64,000 nt of DNA from DASXMT01 sp963812965 (GCA_963812965.1 CAWEXG010000005.1:62001-126000), one strand, 5' to 3'; shown: positions 26,266 through 35,417, numbered from the stretch's first letter. Notes: generated from the sequence alone by a model not told the origin. Translations and numbers: made by a program.

Positions 26266-26316
26266 TCAGGTAAGGAGGAGGTCCGAGGTCGGTGTTCCGT
26301 ACATAGTGAGTTCCAT
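26266..26316 (-). CDS. leuL: leuA leader peptide (leucine attenuation)
   Basis: A 16-codon open frame encodes MELTMYGTPTSDLLLT. Three consecutive Leu codons (CTC CTC CTT) stand just before the last residue, with another Leu at position 3. It ends 30 bp before an intrinsic terminator that precedes leuA. This is the classical layout in which ribosome stalling at Leu codons under leucine starvation prevents terminator formation. It is too short for usual gene finders; assignment rests on codon content and position. Confidence 0.8.
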   Translation of the reverse strand: MELTMYGTPTSDLLLT

Positions 26317-26367
26317 GGTGCCAGCCGCCGCCCTGATCGTCAAGACCCTGTACTTCGGTGCTCTGGT

Positions 26368-26856
26368 CTACCGGTGCTCCACATGGGTTCTACCGACGCC
26401 GAGAACGGTGAGGACTGCGGCTCCGGACAGCAGTGCGAAGGCAGCGGCTTCGATGACCAGTGAGGCTGTGGCGTAAGGCGCGCTCAGGCTGTCTCGGAAC
26501 CCGAACAGGCCGACGTTGACAGAGAGCAAGAGCCCTCCGATGGTCCCGATGGCGAACAAGGCCCCGCCGGCCAGCACCAGGAAGCGCCTGATGATGGCGA
26601 CCGCTATGGCGATGACGATGCCGGCGATGCCCTGGAGTAGGAAGAGCGGTCCGATCGTGGGGATCTGGTGGTAGCTCTGGGACCACAGGTGAAGGTGGAT
26701 GATCGCCGACAGGATCAGGAGAATGGCCCCGAGCCAGGCCAGGACGTTGACCACCGGTCCCGGTGTGCCTACCAGGCCGGTCATTCGCTCTCGCAGACCG
26801 ACACCACCTTCCTCCACGGCAGCGGTGGGACCAAGGGTGGAGTGGCGTGGGCTCAT
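26368..26856 (-). CDS. Four-helix membrane protein of unknown function
   Basis: I do not recognise this family. After a polar N-terminus the protein has four hydrophobic stretches: VVNVLAWLGAILLILSAIIH, IGPLFLLQGIAGIVIAIAVA, FLVLAGGALFAIGTIGGLLL and ATASLVIEAAAFALLSGAAV. An HLHLW sequence follows the first helix. The start MSPRHSTLG at 26856 was chosen over an upstream ATG because it begins the compact protein. It ends 51 bp before the leuL start in the same direction and could be cotranscribed upstream of the attenuator. Confidence 0.6.
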   Translation of the reverse strand: MSPRHSTLGPTAAVEEGGVGLRERMTGLVGTPGPVVNVLAWLGAILLILSAIIHLHLWSQSYHQIPTIGPLFLLQGIAGIVIAIAVAIIRRFLVLAGGALFAIGTIGGLLLSVNVGLFGFRDSLSAPYATASLVIEAAAFALLSGAAVLTVLGVGRTHVEHR

Positions 26857-26967
26857 GCTTCTTTTACGGTGCGGCAGGGCCCTATGGATTGCCTCTGGGC
26901 GGATTACTCCCACAGCAGAGGGGGCTGCCCTTGGTAATTACTTTGATATAAGACTATTGTCCATCAT

Positions 26968-29900
26968 ATGAATAGGCCGATCGAGGCCCTGGCCGTTGCG
27001 GGCGTCGAGGCGCCTCTCCAGTACCCGACACATTCGGAGGAACCCCTCCGCCACCTGTCACGCCCGGAACTACCTCTTCACCGCCCGGTGCATCCGGTGC
27101 GGCTCATCACCGCGGCCAGCTTGTTCGACGGGCACGACGCCGCCATCAACGTCATGCGACGCTTGTTGCTGTCCCAAGGAGCGGAAGTGGTCCATCTCGG
27201 GCACAACCGCTCGGTCGACGAGATCGTCGACGCCGCCGTGGCTGAGGATGTGCAGGGGGTGGCGGTCAGCTCGTACCAAGGCGGCCACATGGAGTACTTC
27301 CGCTACCTGGTGGATCGGCTCCGTGCCGAGGGACGCTCCGATGTGAAGGTCTACGGCGGCGGTGGCGGCGTCATCGTGCCGGACGAGATCGAATCGCTCG
27401 AGTCCTACGGGGTGACCCGCATCTTCTCGCCTGCCGACGGCCAACGTCTCGGGCTCGAGCGGATGATCAACGTCTTGATCACCGAGTGCGACGTCGACCT
27501 CGGGGCGCACCGGCGCAACAAGGCCTTTGATGCGTTGGCGCTCGGTGGTCCCGGGGCGTTGGGCCGGGTGATCACCGCGCTGGAGACCAGCGCTATGGCT
27601 CCTGCCGTGCGCTCTGTCGTGCCCCCCTGGGAGCAGCAGTTGGTGCGTATGGCAGCCCAACGCCACGTCCCGGTGCTCGGCATCACTGGTACTGGGGGCT
27701 CGGGAAAGTCGTCTCTGACCGACGAGCTGATCCGTCGCTTCCGCCTCGATCAAGAGGACAGGCTGCGGATCGCCGTGCTGGCGGTGGACCCCACTCGTCG
27801 ACGAGGTGGCGGGGCGCTCCTGGGCGATCGCATCCGCATGAACGCCATCGACACGCCGCAGGTGTTCTTCCGGTCGATGGCCACGCGGGGTTCCACCTCC
27901 GAGGTGCCGCACTCTCTGCCACTGGCCATCGTGGCATGCAAGGCAGCCGGCTACGACCTGGTGGTGGTGGAGACGCCCGGCATCGGACAGGGTGACGCCG
28001 CCATCGTGGACGTGGCCGACGTGACGCTCTACGTCATGACGCCGGAGTACGGAGCAGCGTCCCAGCTCGAGAAGATCGACATGCTCGACCTGGCCGACGT
28101 GGTGGCCGTCAACAAGTTCGACCGCCGAGGGGGAGGCGATGCCCTGCGTGCGGTGAGCCGGCAGTGGTCCAGGGAGCACAGTGGATCGAGGGAGCACAAC
28201 GGAGCGACGTTGCCTCCGGTGTTCGGCACCATCGCTTCCCGGTTCAACGACGACGGAGTGACCGCTCTCTATCAGTCCGTCCGGGATCTGCTCGGTGAGG
28301 CCGGGTTGCCGGTAGCGTCCGGTGTCCTCCCTCCGGTTCGGATCATGTCGTCAACGGGCACCTCGATGGTGGTACCCCCGGCCCGCAGTCATTACCTGGC
28401 CGAGATCGCTGAGCTGGTGCGCGACTACCACGCCGACACCACTGCACAGGCGCTCGCCGCTCGTCGGGTCCAGGCGCTGGCTGAGGTCCGGACGATGGCA
28501 CCCCAGCACGGCGTGGAGGCGGCCGCACTCGGCGACGCCGGGCTCGATGTCCTGGCGGCGAGCGTCGACGCCGCACTGGACCCCGGTACCCGACGCCTCT
28601 TGGCTGGGTGGCCTGAGGTGGTCGCGTCGTACACGGCCGACGTTCCGGTGACCATGGTGGGTCCTGCCGACCCGAGTAACTCTGCCGACCCGAGTAACTC
28701 TGCCGACCCGAGTAACTCTGCCGACTCGAGCAACTCTGCCGACCCGAGCAACCCCGACGAGCAGCGACCGACCTCGATCACCCCCCACATACCCCTGCCA
28801 CAGACCTCACTGTCAGGGATCTTGGTACCCCGGGTGGCGGTTCCCCGGTTCACCGATGACGGAGAGCTAGTCCGGTGGCTCCGTTCCGAGAACCTGCCGG
28901 GGCGGTTCCCATTCACTGCGGGCGTGTTCCCCTTCAAACGACAGGACGAAGATCCGGCGCGCATGTTCGCCGGCGAGGGTGATCCGTTCCGCACCAACAG
29001 ACGTTTTCACCTGTTGGCCGAGGGTCATCCGGCTACCCGCCTGTCGACTGCGTTCGACTCGGTGACCCTGTACGGGTTCGATCCGAGCGTGCGTCCCGAC
29101 ATCTACGGCAAGATCGGCACGTCAGGTGTCTCGGTAGCGACGCTCGACGATATGCGAGCACTCTTCGACGGGTTCGATCTGTGCGATCCGAGCACTTCGG
29201 TGTCGATGACCATCAACGGCCCGGCTCCCACTATCTTGGCCATGTTCTTCACGGTGGCGATCGAGCAACGGCTCGAGCGGTTCGAGGCGACCGAAGGTCG
29301 TCCGCCAGACGCGCACGAGGCCGAAGAGATCCGGGCGTGGGTCCTGGCCAACGTCCGAGGCACGGTGCAGGCCGACATCCTGAAGGAGGATCAAGGACAG
29401 AACACCTGCATCTTCTCCACCGAGTTCTCGCTCGCCGTCATGGCCGACATGCAAGAGTTCTTCATTGCCAACGCCGTCCGGAACTTCTACTCGGTCTCCA
29501 TCTCCGGCTACCACATCGCCGAAGCTGGGGCCAACCCCATCACCCAGCTCGCCTTCACGTTGGCCAACGGGTTCACGTACGTCGAGGCGTACCTGGCCCG
29601 GGGCATGGCGGTCGACGACTTCGCCGCCAACTTCTCTTTCTTCTTCTCGAACGGCATGGACCCTGAGTACACAGTGATCGGTCGGGTGGCTCGCCGGATC
29701 TGGGCCATTGCCATGCGTGACCGGTACGGTGCGGCCGAGCGGTCCCAGAAGCTCAAGTACCACGTCCAGACGTCCGGCCGTTCGCTCCACGCTCAGGAGA
29801 TGAGCTTCAACGACATCCGGACCACGCTGCAGGCACTCTGTGCCATCTACGACAATGCCAACAGCCTGCACACCAACGCCTACGACGAGGCGGTGACCAC

Positions 29901-30375
29901 GCCGACCACCGAGTCGGTCCGGCGGGCGCAGGCCATCCAGCTGATCATCGCCCGGGAGTGGGGGGTGACCATGAACGAGAACCCGCTCCAGGGGAGCTTC
30001 GTTGTCGACGAGCTCACCGATCTGGTGGAGGCGGCAGTCCTGGCTGAGATGGAGCGGATCAGCGAGCGGGGAGGGGTGCTGGGCGCTATGGAGCTGGGCT
30101 ACCAGCGGGGACGCATCCAGGACGACTCGATGCGCTACGAGCACCGTAAGCACGACGGCTCACTCCCGATCGTTGGTGTGAACACGTTCGTGGCGCCGGG
30201 CGAGGCGCCGGATCCGGGTCCCATGGAGCTGGCCCGGTCCACGCAGGAGGAGAAGCAGCGTCAGCTGGCCCGGCTGCAGGACTTCCACGACCGTCATGCG
30301 GCCGAGTGCCCGTCCGCTCTGGCCGCGCTGACGGGACGCCGCGCTCGAGTGGGAAGAACGTCTTTGACGAGCTGA
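26968..30375 (+). CDS. icmF: Fused isobutyryl-CoA mutase IcmF (B12-dependent)
   Basis: IcmF interconverts isobutyryl-CoA and butyryl-CoA with adenosylcobalamin. Order of parts in 1,135 residues: a B12-binding domain with TAASLFDGHDAAINVMRRLL (the DxH motif His binds cobalt); a MeaI-type GTPase chaperone with Walker A GTGGSGKSS (about 240-248) and VVNKFDRRG; a linker; and the TIM-barrel mutase (RFPFTAGVFPFKRQDEDPARMFAGEG to EMSFNDIRTTLQ). The linker holds five copies of an 18-bp repeat. A TATAAG at 26947-26952 may be the -10 element. A MarR-type regulator follows in the same direction. Confidence 0.93.
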   Translation: MNRPIEALAVAGVEAPLQYPTHSEEPLRHLSRPELPLHRPVHPVRLITAASLFDGHDAAINVMRRLLLSQGAEVVHLGHNRSVDEIVDAAVAEDVQGVAVSSYQGGHMEYFRYLVDRLRAEGRSDVKVYGGGGGVIVPDEIESLESYGVTRIFSPADGQRLGLERMINVLITECDVDLGAHRRNKAFDALALGGPGALGRVITALETSAMAPAVRSVVPPWEQQLVRMAAQRHVPVLGITGTGGSGKSSLTDELIRRFRLDQEDRLRIAVLAVDPTRRRGGGALLGDRIRMNAIDTPQVFFRSMATRGSTSEVPHSLPLAIVACKAAGYDLVVVETPGIGQGDAAIVDVADVTLYVMTPEYGAASQLEKIDMLDLADVVAVNKFDRRGGGDALRAVSRQWSREHSGSREHNGATLPPVFGTIASRFNDDGVTALYQSVRDLLGEAGLPVASGVLPPVRIMSSTGTSMVVPPARSHYLAEIAELVRDYHADTTAQALAARRVQALAEVRTMAPQHGVEAAALGDAGLDVLAASVDAALDPGTRRLLAGWPEVVASYTADVPVTMVGPADPSNSADPSNSADPSNSADSSNSADPSNPDEQRPTSITPHIPLPQTSLSGILVPRVAVPRFTDDGELVRWLRSENLPGRFPFTAGVFPFKRQDEDPARMFAGEGDPFRTNRRFHLLAEGHPATRLSTAFDSVTLYGFDPSVRPDIYGKIGTSGVSVATLDDMRALFDGFDLCDPSTSVSMTINGPAPTILAMFFTVAIEQRLERFEATEGRPPDAHEAEEIRAWVLANVRGTVQADILKEDQGQNTCIFSTEFSLAVMADMQEFFIANAVRNFYSVSISGYHIAEAGANPITQLAFTLANGFTYVEAYLARGMAVDDFAANFSFFFSNGMDPEYTVIGRVARRIWAIAMRDRYGAAERSQKLKYHVQTSGRSLHAQEMSFNDIRTTLQALCAIYDNANSLHTNAYDEAVTTPTTESVRRAQAIQLIIAREWGVTMNENPLQGSFVVDELTDLVEAAVLAEMERISERGGVLGAMELGYQRGRIQDDSMRYEHRKHDGSLPIVGVNTFVAPGEAPDPGPMELARSTQEEKQRQLARLQDFHDRHAAECPSALAALTGRRARVGRTSLTS
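28666..28755 (+). repeat. 18-bp tandem repeat, five copies, in the icmF linker
   Basis: GCCGACCCGAGTAACTCT is present three times exactly (28666-28719), then twice with two to three changes. It encodes Ala-Asp-Pro-Ser-Asn-Ser and lies between the G-protein and mutase domains, where extra length should be tolerated. Confidence 0.95.
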
Positions 30376-30506
30376 TGACGACCGTGCGCCACGCCTCGTT
30401 GGGTCAGATCACCGGTGCGCTGTTCGAAGTGGGAGGATCGTACCGGCGAAGCGTCTGATCTGTTCCTCTGGTCCATCTCTCCGCCCAGATCCCCTGGAGC
30501 CATCCC

Positions 30507-31019
30507 GTGCCCAACTCCAACCCACTTCCGTTCGACCCGATCGACGAGGCCCGTCGTCAGTGGGTGGTCCACGGGTGGACGTCGGCCGCACCGGGCATGG
30601 CTGCGGTGACCTCGATCATGCGAGCGCAGCAGATGATGATGGCCCGGGTGGACGAGGTGCTTCGCCCGCTGAACCTGACCTTTGCTCGGTACGAGCTCCT
30701 GATGCTGCTGCACTTCTCCCGCCAGGGCCGTATGCCCTTGAGCAAGATCGGTGCTCGTCTCCAGGTGCATCCGGCCAGCGTGACCAACGCTGTCGATCGT
30801 CTCGAGGCCCAAGGACTGCTGCGGCGGGTGCCACACGCCTCGGACCGCCGGACCACGCTGGCCGAGATCCTTCCGGACGGTCGAGCGGTGGCGCTCGAGG
30901 CCACCGACGAGCTCAACCGTTCCGTGTTCGAGGTGCCGGGACTGTCGTCAGAGGACGCCGCACGCTTGTTCACACTGGTGCGGACATTGCGATCCGGCGC
31001 CGGGGACTTCGTGGAGTAG
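30507..31019 (+). CDS. MarR-family transcription regulator
   Basis: This is a winged-helix repressor-type protein of 170 residues. RYELLMLLHFSRQGRMPLSKIGARLQVHPASVTNAVDRLEAQGLLRRVPHASDRRTTLAEILPDG is a full MarR DNA-binding core, including the DRR wing. Helices for dimerisation flank it. GTG 30507 is the first plausible start after icmF; the 131 bp between them show no clear terminator. Control of icmF or the adjacent enoyl-CoA hydratase is a reasonable guess but is not shown by an operator. Confidence 0.85.
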   Translation: MPNSNPLPFDPIDEARRQWVVHGWTSAAPGMAAVTSIMRAQQMMMARVDEVLRPLNLTFARYELLMLLHFSRQGRMPLSKIGARLQVHPASVTNAVDRLEAQGLLRRVPHASDRRTTLAEILPDGRAVALEATDELNRSVFEVPGLSSEDAARLFTLVRTLRSGAGDFVE

Positions 31020-31037
31020 GTCGCGAACGGACCAGGC

Positions 31038-31859
31038 CTACCAGCCTTTGAACACGGGCTCCCGTCGATCGATGAACGCCTGTACGCCCTCTTGTCCGTC
31101 GGTGGAGTGCATGTTGAGATCCTGGGCGATTGCCTCGTCGTCGAAGGAGCCGGTCCGGTCCGAATCAGCGGTGCGGTTCACCAGCCACTTCGTGAGAGCG
31201 ACGGCGCGGGTCGGTGCTGCTGCCAGCCGAGCGGCGTACTCGCCGGCGGTGGCCATGAGGCGATCGGCAGGCACGACGTCGGAGACCAGGCCGAGCCGTT
31301 CCGCGTCAGCTGCCGAGAGACGCTCGCCCAACAGCAGTATGCGCTTCGCCTGCAGTGGACCGACCAACCTGGTGAGGAGGTACACGGTGCCGGCGTCGGG
31401 CACGATGCCTCGTTGCAGGAAGATCTGGACGAACTTGGCATCTTCCGAGGCGATGACCAGATCACACGCCAGTGCAAGAGCCACACCCAGTCCAGCGGCC
31501 GTCCCGTTGACTGCGGCGATCACCGGTTTCTCGCAGTCGAGGATGGCGGACGTCATGCGTTGAGCACCGCCCCGGATGCCGCGGGCGACATCGCCGATGA
31601 TCCGGTCAGGAGCATCGGCAGGCCGGGCCGGGGCAGCGGAAGTCCGGAGATCGGCGCCGGCACAGAAGCTCCCCTCCGAACCGGTCAGCACGACGGCCCG
31701 GACGGCAGGGTCCCCCGAGAAGTCCTGGAGCATATCGATGAGCCGCCGCCGCTGGTCCTGCGTGAGGGCGTTCTTGACCTTGGGTCTGTTGAAGGTGATC
31801 CAAGCCACGCCGTCCGCGTTGTGGATCAGGAGATCGTCACTGGCTTCTGTTTCTGACAT
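31038..31859 (-). CDS. Enoyl-CoA hydratase/isomerase family protein
   Basis: This is a 273-residue crotonase-fold protein: VAWITFNRPKVKNALTQDQRR, GSEGSFCAGADLRTSAAP (oxyanion hole), AAVNGTAAGLGVALALACDLVIASEDAKFVQIFLQRGIVPDAGTVYLL. The PDAG sequence resembles PaaG-type isomerases, where Asp is the active acid. The gene is convergent with the MarR gene. It is the third crotonase in the window, which with the thioesterase, acyl-CoA synthetase and IcmF suggests active short/branched acyl-CoA metabolism. Confidence 0.85.
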   Translation of the reverse strand: MSETEASDDLLIHNADGVAWITFNRPKVKNALTQDQRRRLIDMLQDFSGDPAVRAVVLTGSEGSFCAGADLRTSAAPARPADAPDRIIGDVARGIRGGAQRMTSAILDCEKPVIAAVNGTAAGLGVALALACDLVIASEDAKFVQIFLQRGIVPDAGTVYLLTRLVGPLQAKRILLLGERLSAADAERLGLVSDVVPADRLMATAGEYAARLAAAPTRAVALTKWLVNRTADSDRTGSFDDEAIAQDLNMHSTDGQEGVQAFIDRREPVFKGW

Positions 31860-31982
31860 GCCGGTATGGATAGCACGAGCGGGTCCTCTGTGTTGCCACG
31901 CCTGGAACCGACGCCGTGATCTGGTCGCCGGCTCGAACCGACCGGCACCCGAAGATGCCGGTCGGTTCGGACGCCAGGTCTC

Positions 31983-32591
31983 TCAGAGCCCGCAGGCGTA
32001 GCGGGAGCTCCACGGCTGCCAGCCGTACTCGTTGTACAGCTCCAGGGCCAGCTGGTCCTGCGTGGCAGCGGAGGCCTGGTAGGGCCAGCCGCTGAAGCCG
32101 TAGGACTGCCAGGTCTCCTGAACGATTCCGTAGGCACCGGACGGCGCGTCGGGACTGTTGTACTCATCGCTCGACTCGTGCACTCGGATGCACTGCCAGT
32201 CGGAGGTGTTGGTGCTCGTTGCGTCCGTCACCGGTACTGGTGCGGGCGGCGGCGGAGCTGGTGCCGGAGCCGGAGCCGGTGTTGAAACCGATGCCGGAAC
32301 AACGGAGACTGGCTTTGGCGTCGCCAGCGGCGACGACACGGATCCTGCCGGTGTCGACAAGTTGCCGGTCAGGGTGAACACCCCGAACGGTCCACTCAAC
32401 GGAACCAGGTTGATGAGACGGGATCCGGCCGTCTGACCGGTTTGTGGCTGTGTGGTGCTCGGTGTCGATAAGGACACGGTATGGGTGACCGGAGCGACCT
32501 GCGCGGCGGCAGGAATCGCTTGGGCACCAGTGATGATGCTCGTGACAAGAACGACGGGCGTAGCCGTCGCGAGTGCAATGCGGGTCCGCAT
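31983..32591 (-). CDS. Secreted transglycosylase-like (Rpf-type) cell-wall protein
   Basis: The 202-residue precursor has an export signal (MRTRIALATATPVVLVTSIITGAQA), a Ser/Thr/Pro-rich spacer with a PAPAPAPAPPPPAPVPV stretch suited to spanning the wall, and a C-terminal domain of about 75 residues: WQCIRVHESSDEYNSPDAPSGAYGIVQETWQSYG to ALELYNEYGWQPWSS. That domain matches the transglycosylase-like/resuscitation-promoting fold; the Glu in VHES is the likely catalytic acid. GGGAGGTGCC precedes ATG 32591. An exceptionally long leader lies upstream. Confidence 0.82.
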   Translation of the reverse strand: MRTRIALATATPVVLVTSIITGAQAIPAAAQVAPVTHTVSLSTPSTTQPQTGQTAGSRLINLVPLSGPFGVFTLTGNLSTPAGSVSSPLATPKPVSVVPASVSTPAPAPAPAPPPPAPVPVTDATSTNTSDWQCIRVHESSDEYNSPDAPSGAYGIVQETWQSYGFSGWPYQASAATQDQLALELYNEYGWQPWSSRYACGL

Positions 32592-33118
32592 GGCACCTCC
32601 CTTCGTCAGGCGCGGGTGCGCCTTCCTCTGCTCGGTGTTGGCGGGCTCCGGCCATTGCATTCGCGCCCCGGACGGCGAGCGGGTAGGCATCGTTCGTCCT
32701 GGCTTTGCGCCATAGGGTGTGCGGCCGGTTGTGTGTGGCCCTCGAATCTACGTGTTGTCTGGGTCCTCTTCCTTGCTGGTCACCGGCACGCGCACTACTC
32801 CACCAAGGGATGATGGAGCGCAGACGCGCCGGATCAAGCAGATGAGCTCGATCTCTTCCGTTACCCTCCCGGCGGGCTGTCGCCCTCTGCTCCGGTTGGC
32901 GGCCCAGACGTTTCGATCCAGGCACTCGGAAATTTGCTTTCAGCAGTATACAAGGACCGAACACCAATTCGGTGACACCCGCTGAGCTGGTGTTTCGTGC
33001 TCCTCAGAGGTTCAGTGGCTAGTGAGCTTGAGTCAGGAAGCCCGGGACCCCTGTCCCCTGAACCTCTATCCCGGATGGAGCGGATTCCCAGATGGGACGG
33101 ATTACCGGATGGAGCGGA
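32592..33118 (-). other. Long non-coding interval; leader of the Rpf-type gene and 3' repeats of mftF
   Basis: No credible gene is seen in this 527-bp stretch. On the minus strand a TATACT at 32950-32945 could be a -10 box; transcription from there would give a 5' leader of about 345 nt with several GC-rich stems. Leaders of actinobacterial rpf genes often carry a c-di-AMP (ydaO) riboswitch, but I could not match its conserved blocks with confidence. The left part of the mftF-proximal side holds a 17-bp tandem repeat listed separately. Confidence 0.4.
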
Positions 33119-33140
33119 TTACCGGATGGGACGGACCGCC
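33074..33140. repeat. 17-bp tandem repeat at the 3' end of mftF
   Basis: Four units of the form ATGGAGCGGATTACCGG follow one another, alternating GGAGC and GGGAC in the middle. The last copies fall inside the final codons and stop region of mftF. Since 17 is not a multiple of three, any change in copy number within the coding part would alter the C-terminus. Confidence 0.85.
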
Positions 33141-34573
33141 GGAACCAGGGGGGCGACGGTATGGTGCCGGACGCACCCCCGCCATACCCCGAGCCCGTAG
33201 GCGATGTCGTCCGCCAGTGATGCCACCGTCCACCGTGCCGGGTCGACGGCTGGTCGACGGCGGAACCAATCGTGAAGCACTGGGATTGCCAGCAGGCCCA
33301 GTGCCGACCACCGGTAGCGCTTACTGCCGAGGGCGACGAGCACCAGCGCAGGTCCGGCGATAACGGTCCCGGCGTGACCGACACCCACTGCCGTATTGGC
33401 AATGGCCTGTCCCGTCCAGCGCGCCAGCAACCTGTTCGGAATGCCGGTGCCTTGGCGGCCCAACGCCAGACCGGAGGCCGTCGCCACCGCTGCAGCGGGG
33501 ATCGGACGGCGCGCCAGCAGCAGCGCCACGACCGCGGTGGGCCACGGACGGAGGACAACCGGAGCCAACCGTCCTCGGTGCTGCAGCGACAGGGGTGCGG
33601 CCGACGTGCCGTAGTGGTAGCGACGACGGAGCAACGCCCTCCAGCTCGTCGGCTCGACGTGATCGACCATGACCGATGGCACGTAACGGATGTGCCATCC
33701 GGCATCACCCAGACGCCACACCAGGTCGACGTCCTCACCGTACCGAAGCGACTGGTCGAAGTTCCGCAACGCTGATAGGGCCGAACGCCGGACCACCAGT
33801 GCTGCTGTGGGGACATAGGCCACCCGACGCCCCGGTCCCACCTCGCCCTCGTCACGGCCCAGATCGAGTGGCGACCTGGCGGCACTGTACGAACTGAGTA
33901 CCGACGGTCGCCGGATGCTCGCCGGATGCCCGAGGGGGGTGACCCGCGGGGCCACGGCGCCCACTTGGGGATCGGCGAACAGACCCACGAGCCTGCCGAG
34001 CCAGCCCGGAGGCGGCAGGCAGTCGCTGTCGAGAAACGCCACCAGCTCGGTCTCCACTATGGCCAGCCCGTCGTTGCGAGCGGCAGCCGGTCCACCACAG
34101 CGATCCCGGACCACCAGGCGGGCTCCGTGCCGGTGGCAGACCTCGGCGACGCCGTCGGCATCTTGTGAGCCGTCGTCCACCACCACGACGGGGAGGGGCG
34201 TCCCGCCGGTGTCGAGCCCAGTAGTGCCCAGTCTGACGGCGCTGAGACAGCGATCGAGTGTGTCCGCACGGTCACGCACGGGAACCACCACGGTGACGTC
34301 GCCGACCACGGTGGTCGCCGGCGGTCGGGGGTGAGCCATCCCGGCATCGACCAGCCGACGACCGAGCCGTCGAGCAGCCACTGAGCCGGCCGTTCCGGCC
34401 AAGAGGTCGGCTAGAGCCGACCGCCCCGATCCGGTGAGCCGGAGCAGTCGCCCTGGGTACCCGCCGACCAAGGCGTTCCCATCGTCGATGCTCCGTACCG
34501 AGGGGTCCATGACCAGCCGGAAACCATGGGGGAGCGGCTGCACAGCGCCATCTTGCGCAGCGTCAGCGTTCAC
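33119..34573 (-). CDS. mftF: Mycofactocin glycosyltransferase MftF
   Basis: MftF adds beta-1,4-linked glucose units to premycofactocin. The GT2 core is visible as VTVVVPVRDRADTLDRCLSAV, VVVVDDGSQDADGVAEV, GPAAARNDGLAIVETELVAFLDSDCLPPPGWL and the later RNFDQSLRYGEDVDLVWRLGDAGW. Hydrophobic C-terminal segments suggest membrane contact. GTG 34573 gives a normal start; the frame is open to ATG 34672, which would add a 33-bp repeat-encoded segment overlapping the previous gene. It is the last gene of the mycofactocin cluster. Confidence 0.9.
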   Translation of the reverse strand: MNADAAQDGAVQPLPHGFRLVMDPSVRSIDDGNALVGGYPGRLLRLTGSGRSALADLLAGTAGSVAARRLGRRLVDAGMAHPRPPATTVVGDVTVVVPVRDRADTLDRCLSAVRLGTTGLDTGGTPLPVVVVDDGSQDADGVAEVCHRHGARLVVRDRCGGPAAARNDGLAIVETELVAFLDSDCLPPPGWLGRLVGLFADPQVGAVAPRVTPLGHPASIRRPSVLSSYSAARSPLDLGRDEGEVGPGRRVAYVPTAALVVRRSALSALRNFDQSLRYGEDVDLVWRLGDAGWHIRYVPSVMVDHVEPTSWRALLRRRYHYGTSAAPLSLQHRGRLAPVVLRPWPTAVVALLLARRPIPAAAVATASGLALGRQGTGIPNRLLARWTGQAIANTAVGVGHAGTVIAGPALVLVALGSKRYRWSALGLLAIPVLHDWFRRRPAVDPARWTVASLADDIAYGLGVWRGCVRHHTVAPLVPAVRPIR

Positions 34574-34585
34574 CGCGCTACCCGG

Positions 34586-34638
34586 GAAGCCCTGACCGGC
34601 TTCACCGTGCCAATGACGGAAGCCCTGACCGGCTTCAC
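34586..34638. repeat. Direct repeat between the SDR and mftF
   Basis: GAAGCCCTGACCGGCTTCAC occurs at 34586-34605 and again at 34619-34638, a 33-bp period. The second copy overlaps the SDR stop codon. If mftF starts upstream of GTG 34573, the copies encode repeated EAGQGF in its N-terminus. Confidence 0.8.
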
Positions 34639-35417
34639 AGCGCCAAGCCACCGTCCACGGCCACGTCTGCACCGGTCATGCCGCTGCTCTCCGGGCTGGC
34701 CAGCCACGCCAGTGCGGCTGCCACCTCCTCGGGCGCCAGCAGCCGTTCCATCGGCTGCTGTGCCGCGAACACCTCGGACGATTCCAATCCGTAGAGACGT
34801 GTGCTCTCGTCGAGCATGGCGGTGGCGGTGGAGCCGGGGCTGACCGAGTTGGCGGTGATCCCGGTGCCCCGGAGGTCGGCAGCGAGTCCTCGGACCAGGC
34901 CGACCACACCGGCTTTGGCGGCGCAGTAGGCGGCGAGCATGGGAAGCCCCCGGGTTGCCGCAGCGGAGGCGACGGCGAGGAACCGACCATCCCGGGGGGC
35001 TGGTCGGCGCAGCAGGGCAGGGATGCCCACCCGGGCGGCGATGATCGGTCCGCCGAGATCGACATCGAGCACGGCATCGCGCTCAGCCTCCGGCATATCC
35101 CACAACGGGACGCCGCCGGCAACGACCCCGGCCACGGCGATGACGGCGTCGACACCACCGAACCGGCGCTCTGCCTGGTGGACCGCCTGCTCCATGACGT
35201 CGACGGTGGTGGCATCGCCGACGACGACGGTGACCTGGTCACCGGCCGCCTCGGCCACGGCATCGAGCTGGTCGACGGTTCCCATTGCGTACGCCAACCG
35301 GGGATCGTCCGATCCGCGATCGACCGCCACCACACTCCACCCGTCGGCTGCCAACCGGCGCACGGTGGCAGCGCCGATCCCACGGGCTGCTCCGGTGACG
35401 ACGGCGACTCGGCTCAC
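34635..35417 (-). CDS. Mycofactocin-coupled short-chain dehydrogenase (second SDR)
   Basis: This classical Rossmann SDR has the nucleotide motif VTGAARGIGAATVRRLA, the catalytic YCAAKAGVVGL (YxxxK) and a C-terminal SSGMTGADVAVDGGLAL. Its placement between mftE and mftF matches the mycofactocin-coupled SDR groups, in which NAD(H) is not exchanged and mycofactocin serves as external electron carrier. GTG 35417 overlaps the mftE stop by 4 bp. The substrate is unknown. Confidence 0.85.
   Translation of the reverse strand: MSRVAVVTGAARGIGAATVRRLAADGWSVVAVDRGSDDPRLAYAMGTVDQLDAVAEAAGDQVTVVVGDATTVDVMEQAVHQAERRFGGVDAVIAVAGVVAGGVPLWDMPEAERDAVLDVDLGGPIIAARVGIPALLRRPAPRDGRFLAVASAAATRGLPMLAAYCAAKAGVVGLVRGLAADLRGTGITANSVSPGSTATAMLDESTRLYGLESSEVFAAQQPMERLLAPEEVAAALAWLASPESSGMTGADVAVDGGLAL

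Noticed and set aside
26202..26316. T-box riboswitch upstream of leuA
   Set aside because: No T-box sequence (AGGGTGGNACCGCG-like) is present; the leader peptide and terminator explain the region better.
32695..32730. A CGCAAAGCC motif recalling the c-di-GMP (GEMM) riboswitch
   Set aside because: The partner GCACAGGGCAAACC-type hairpin and the conserved tetraloop-receptor pair are absent nearby.
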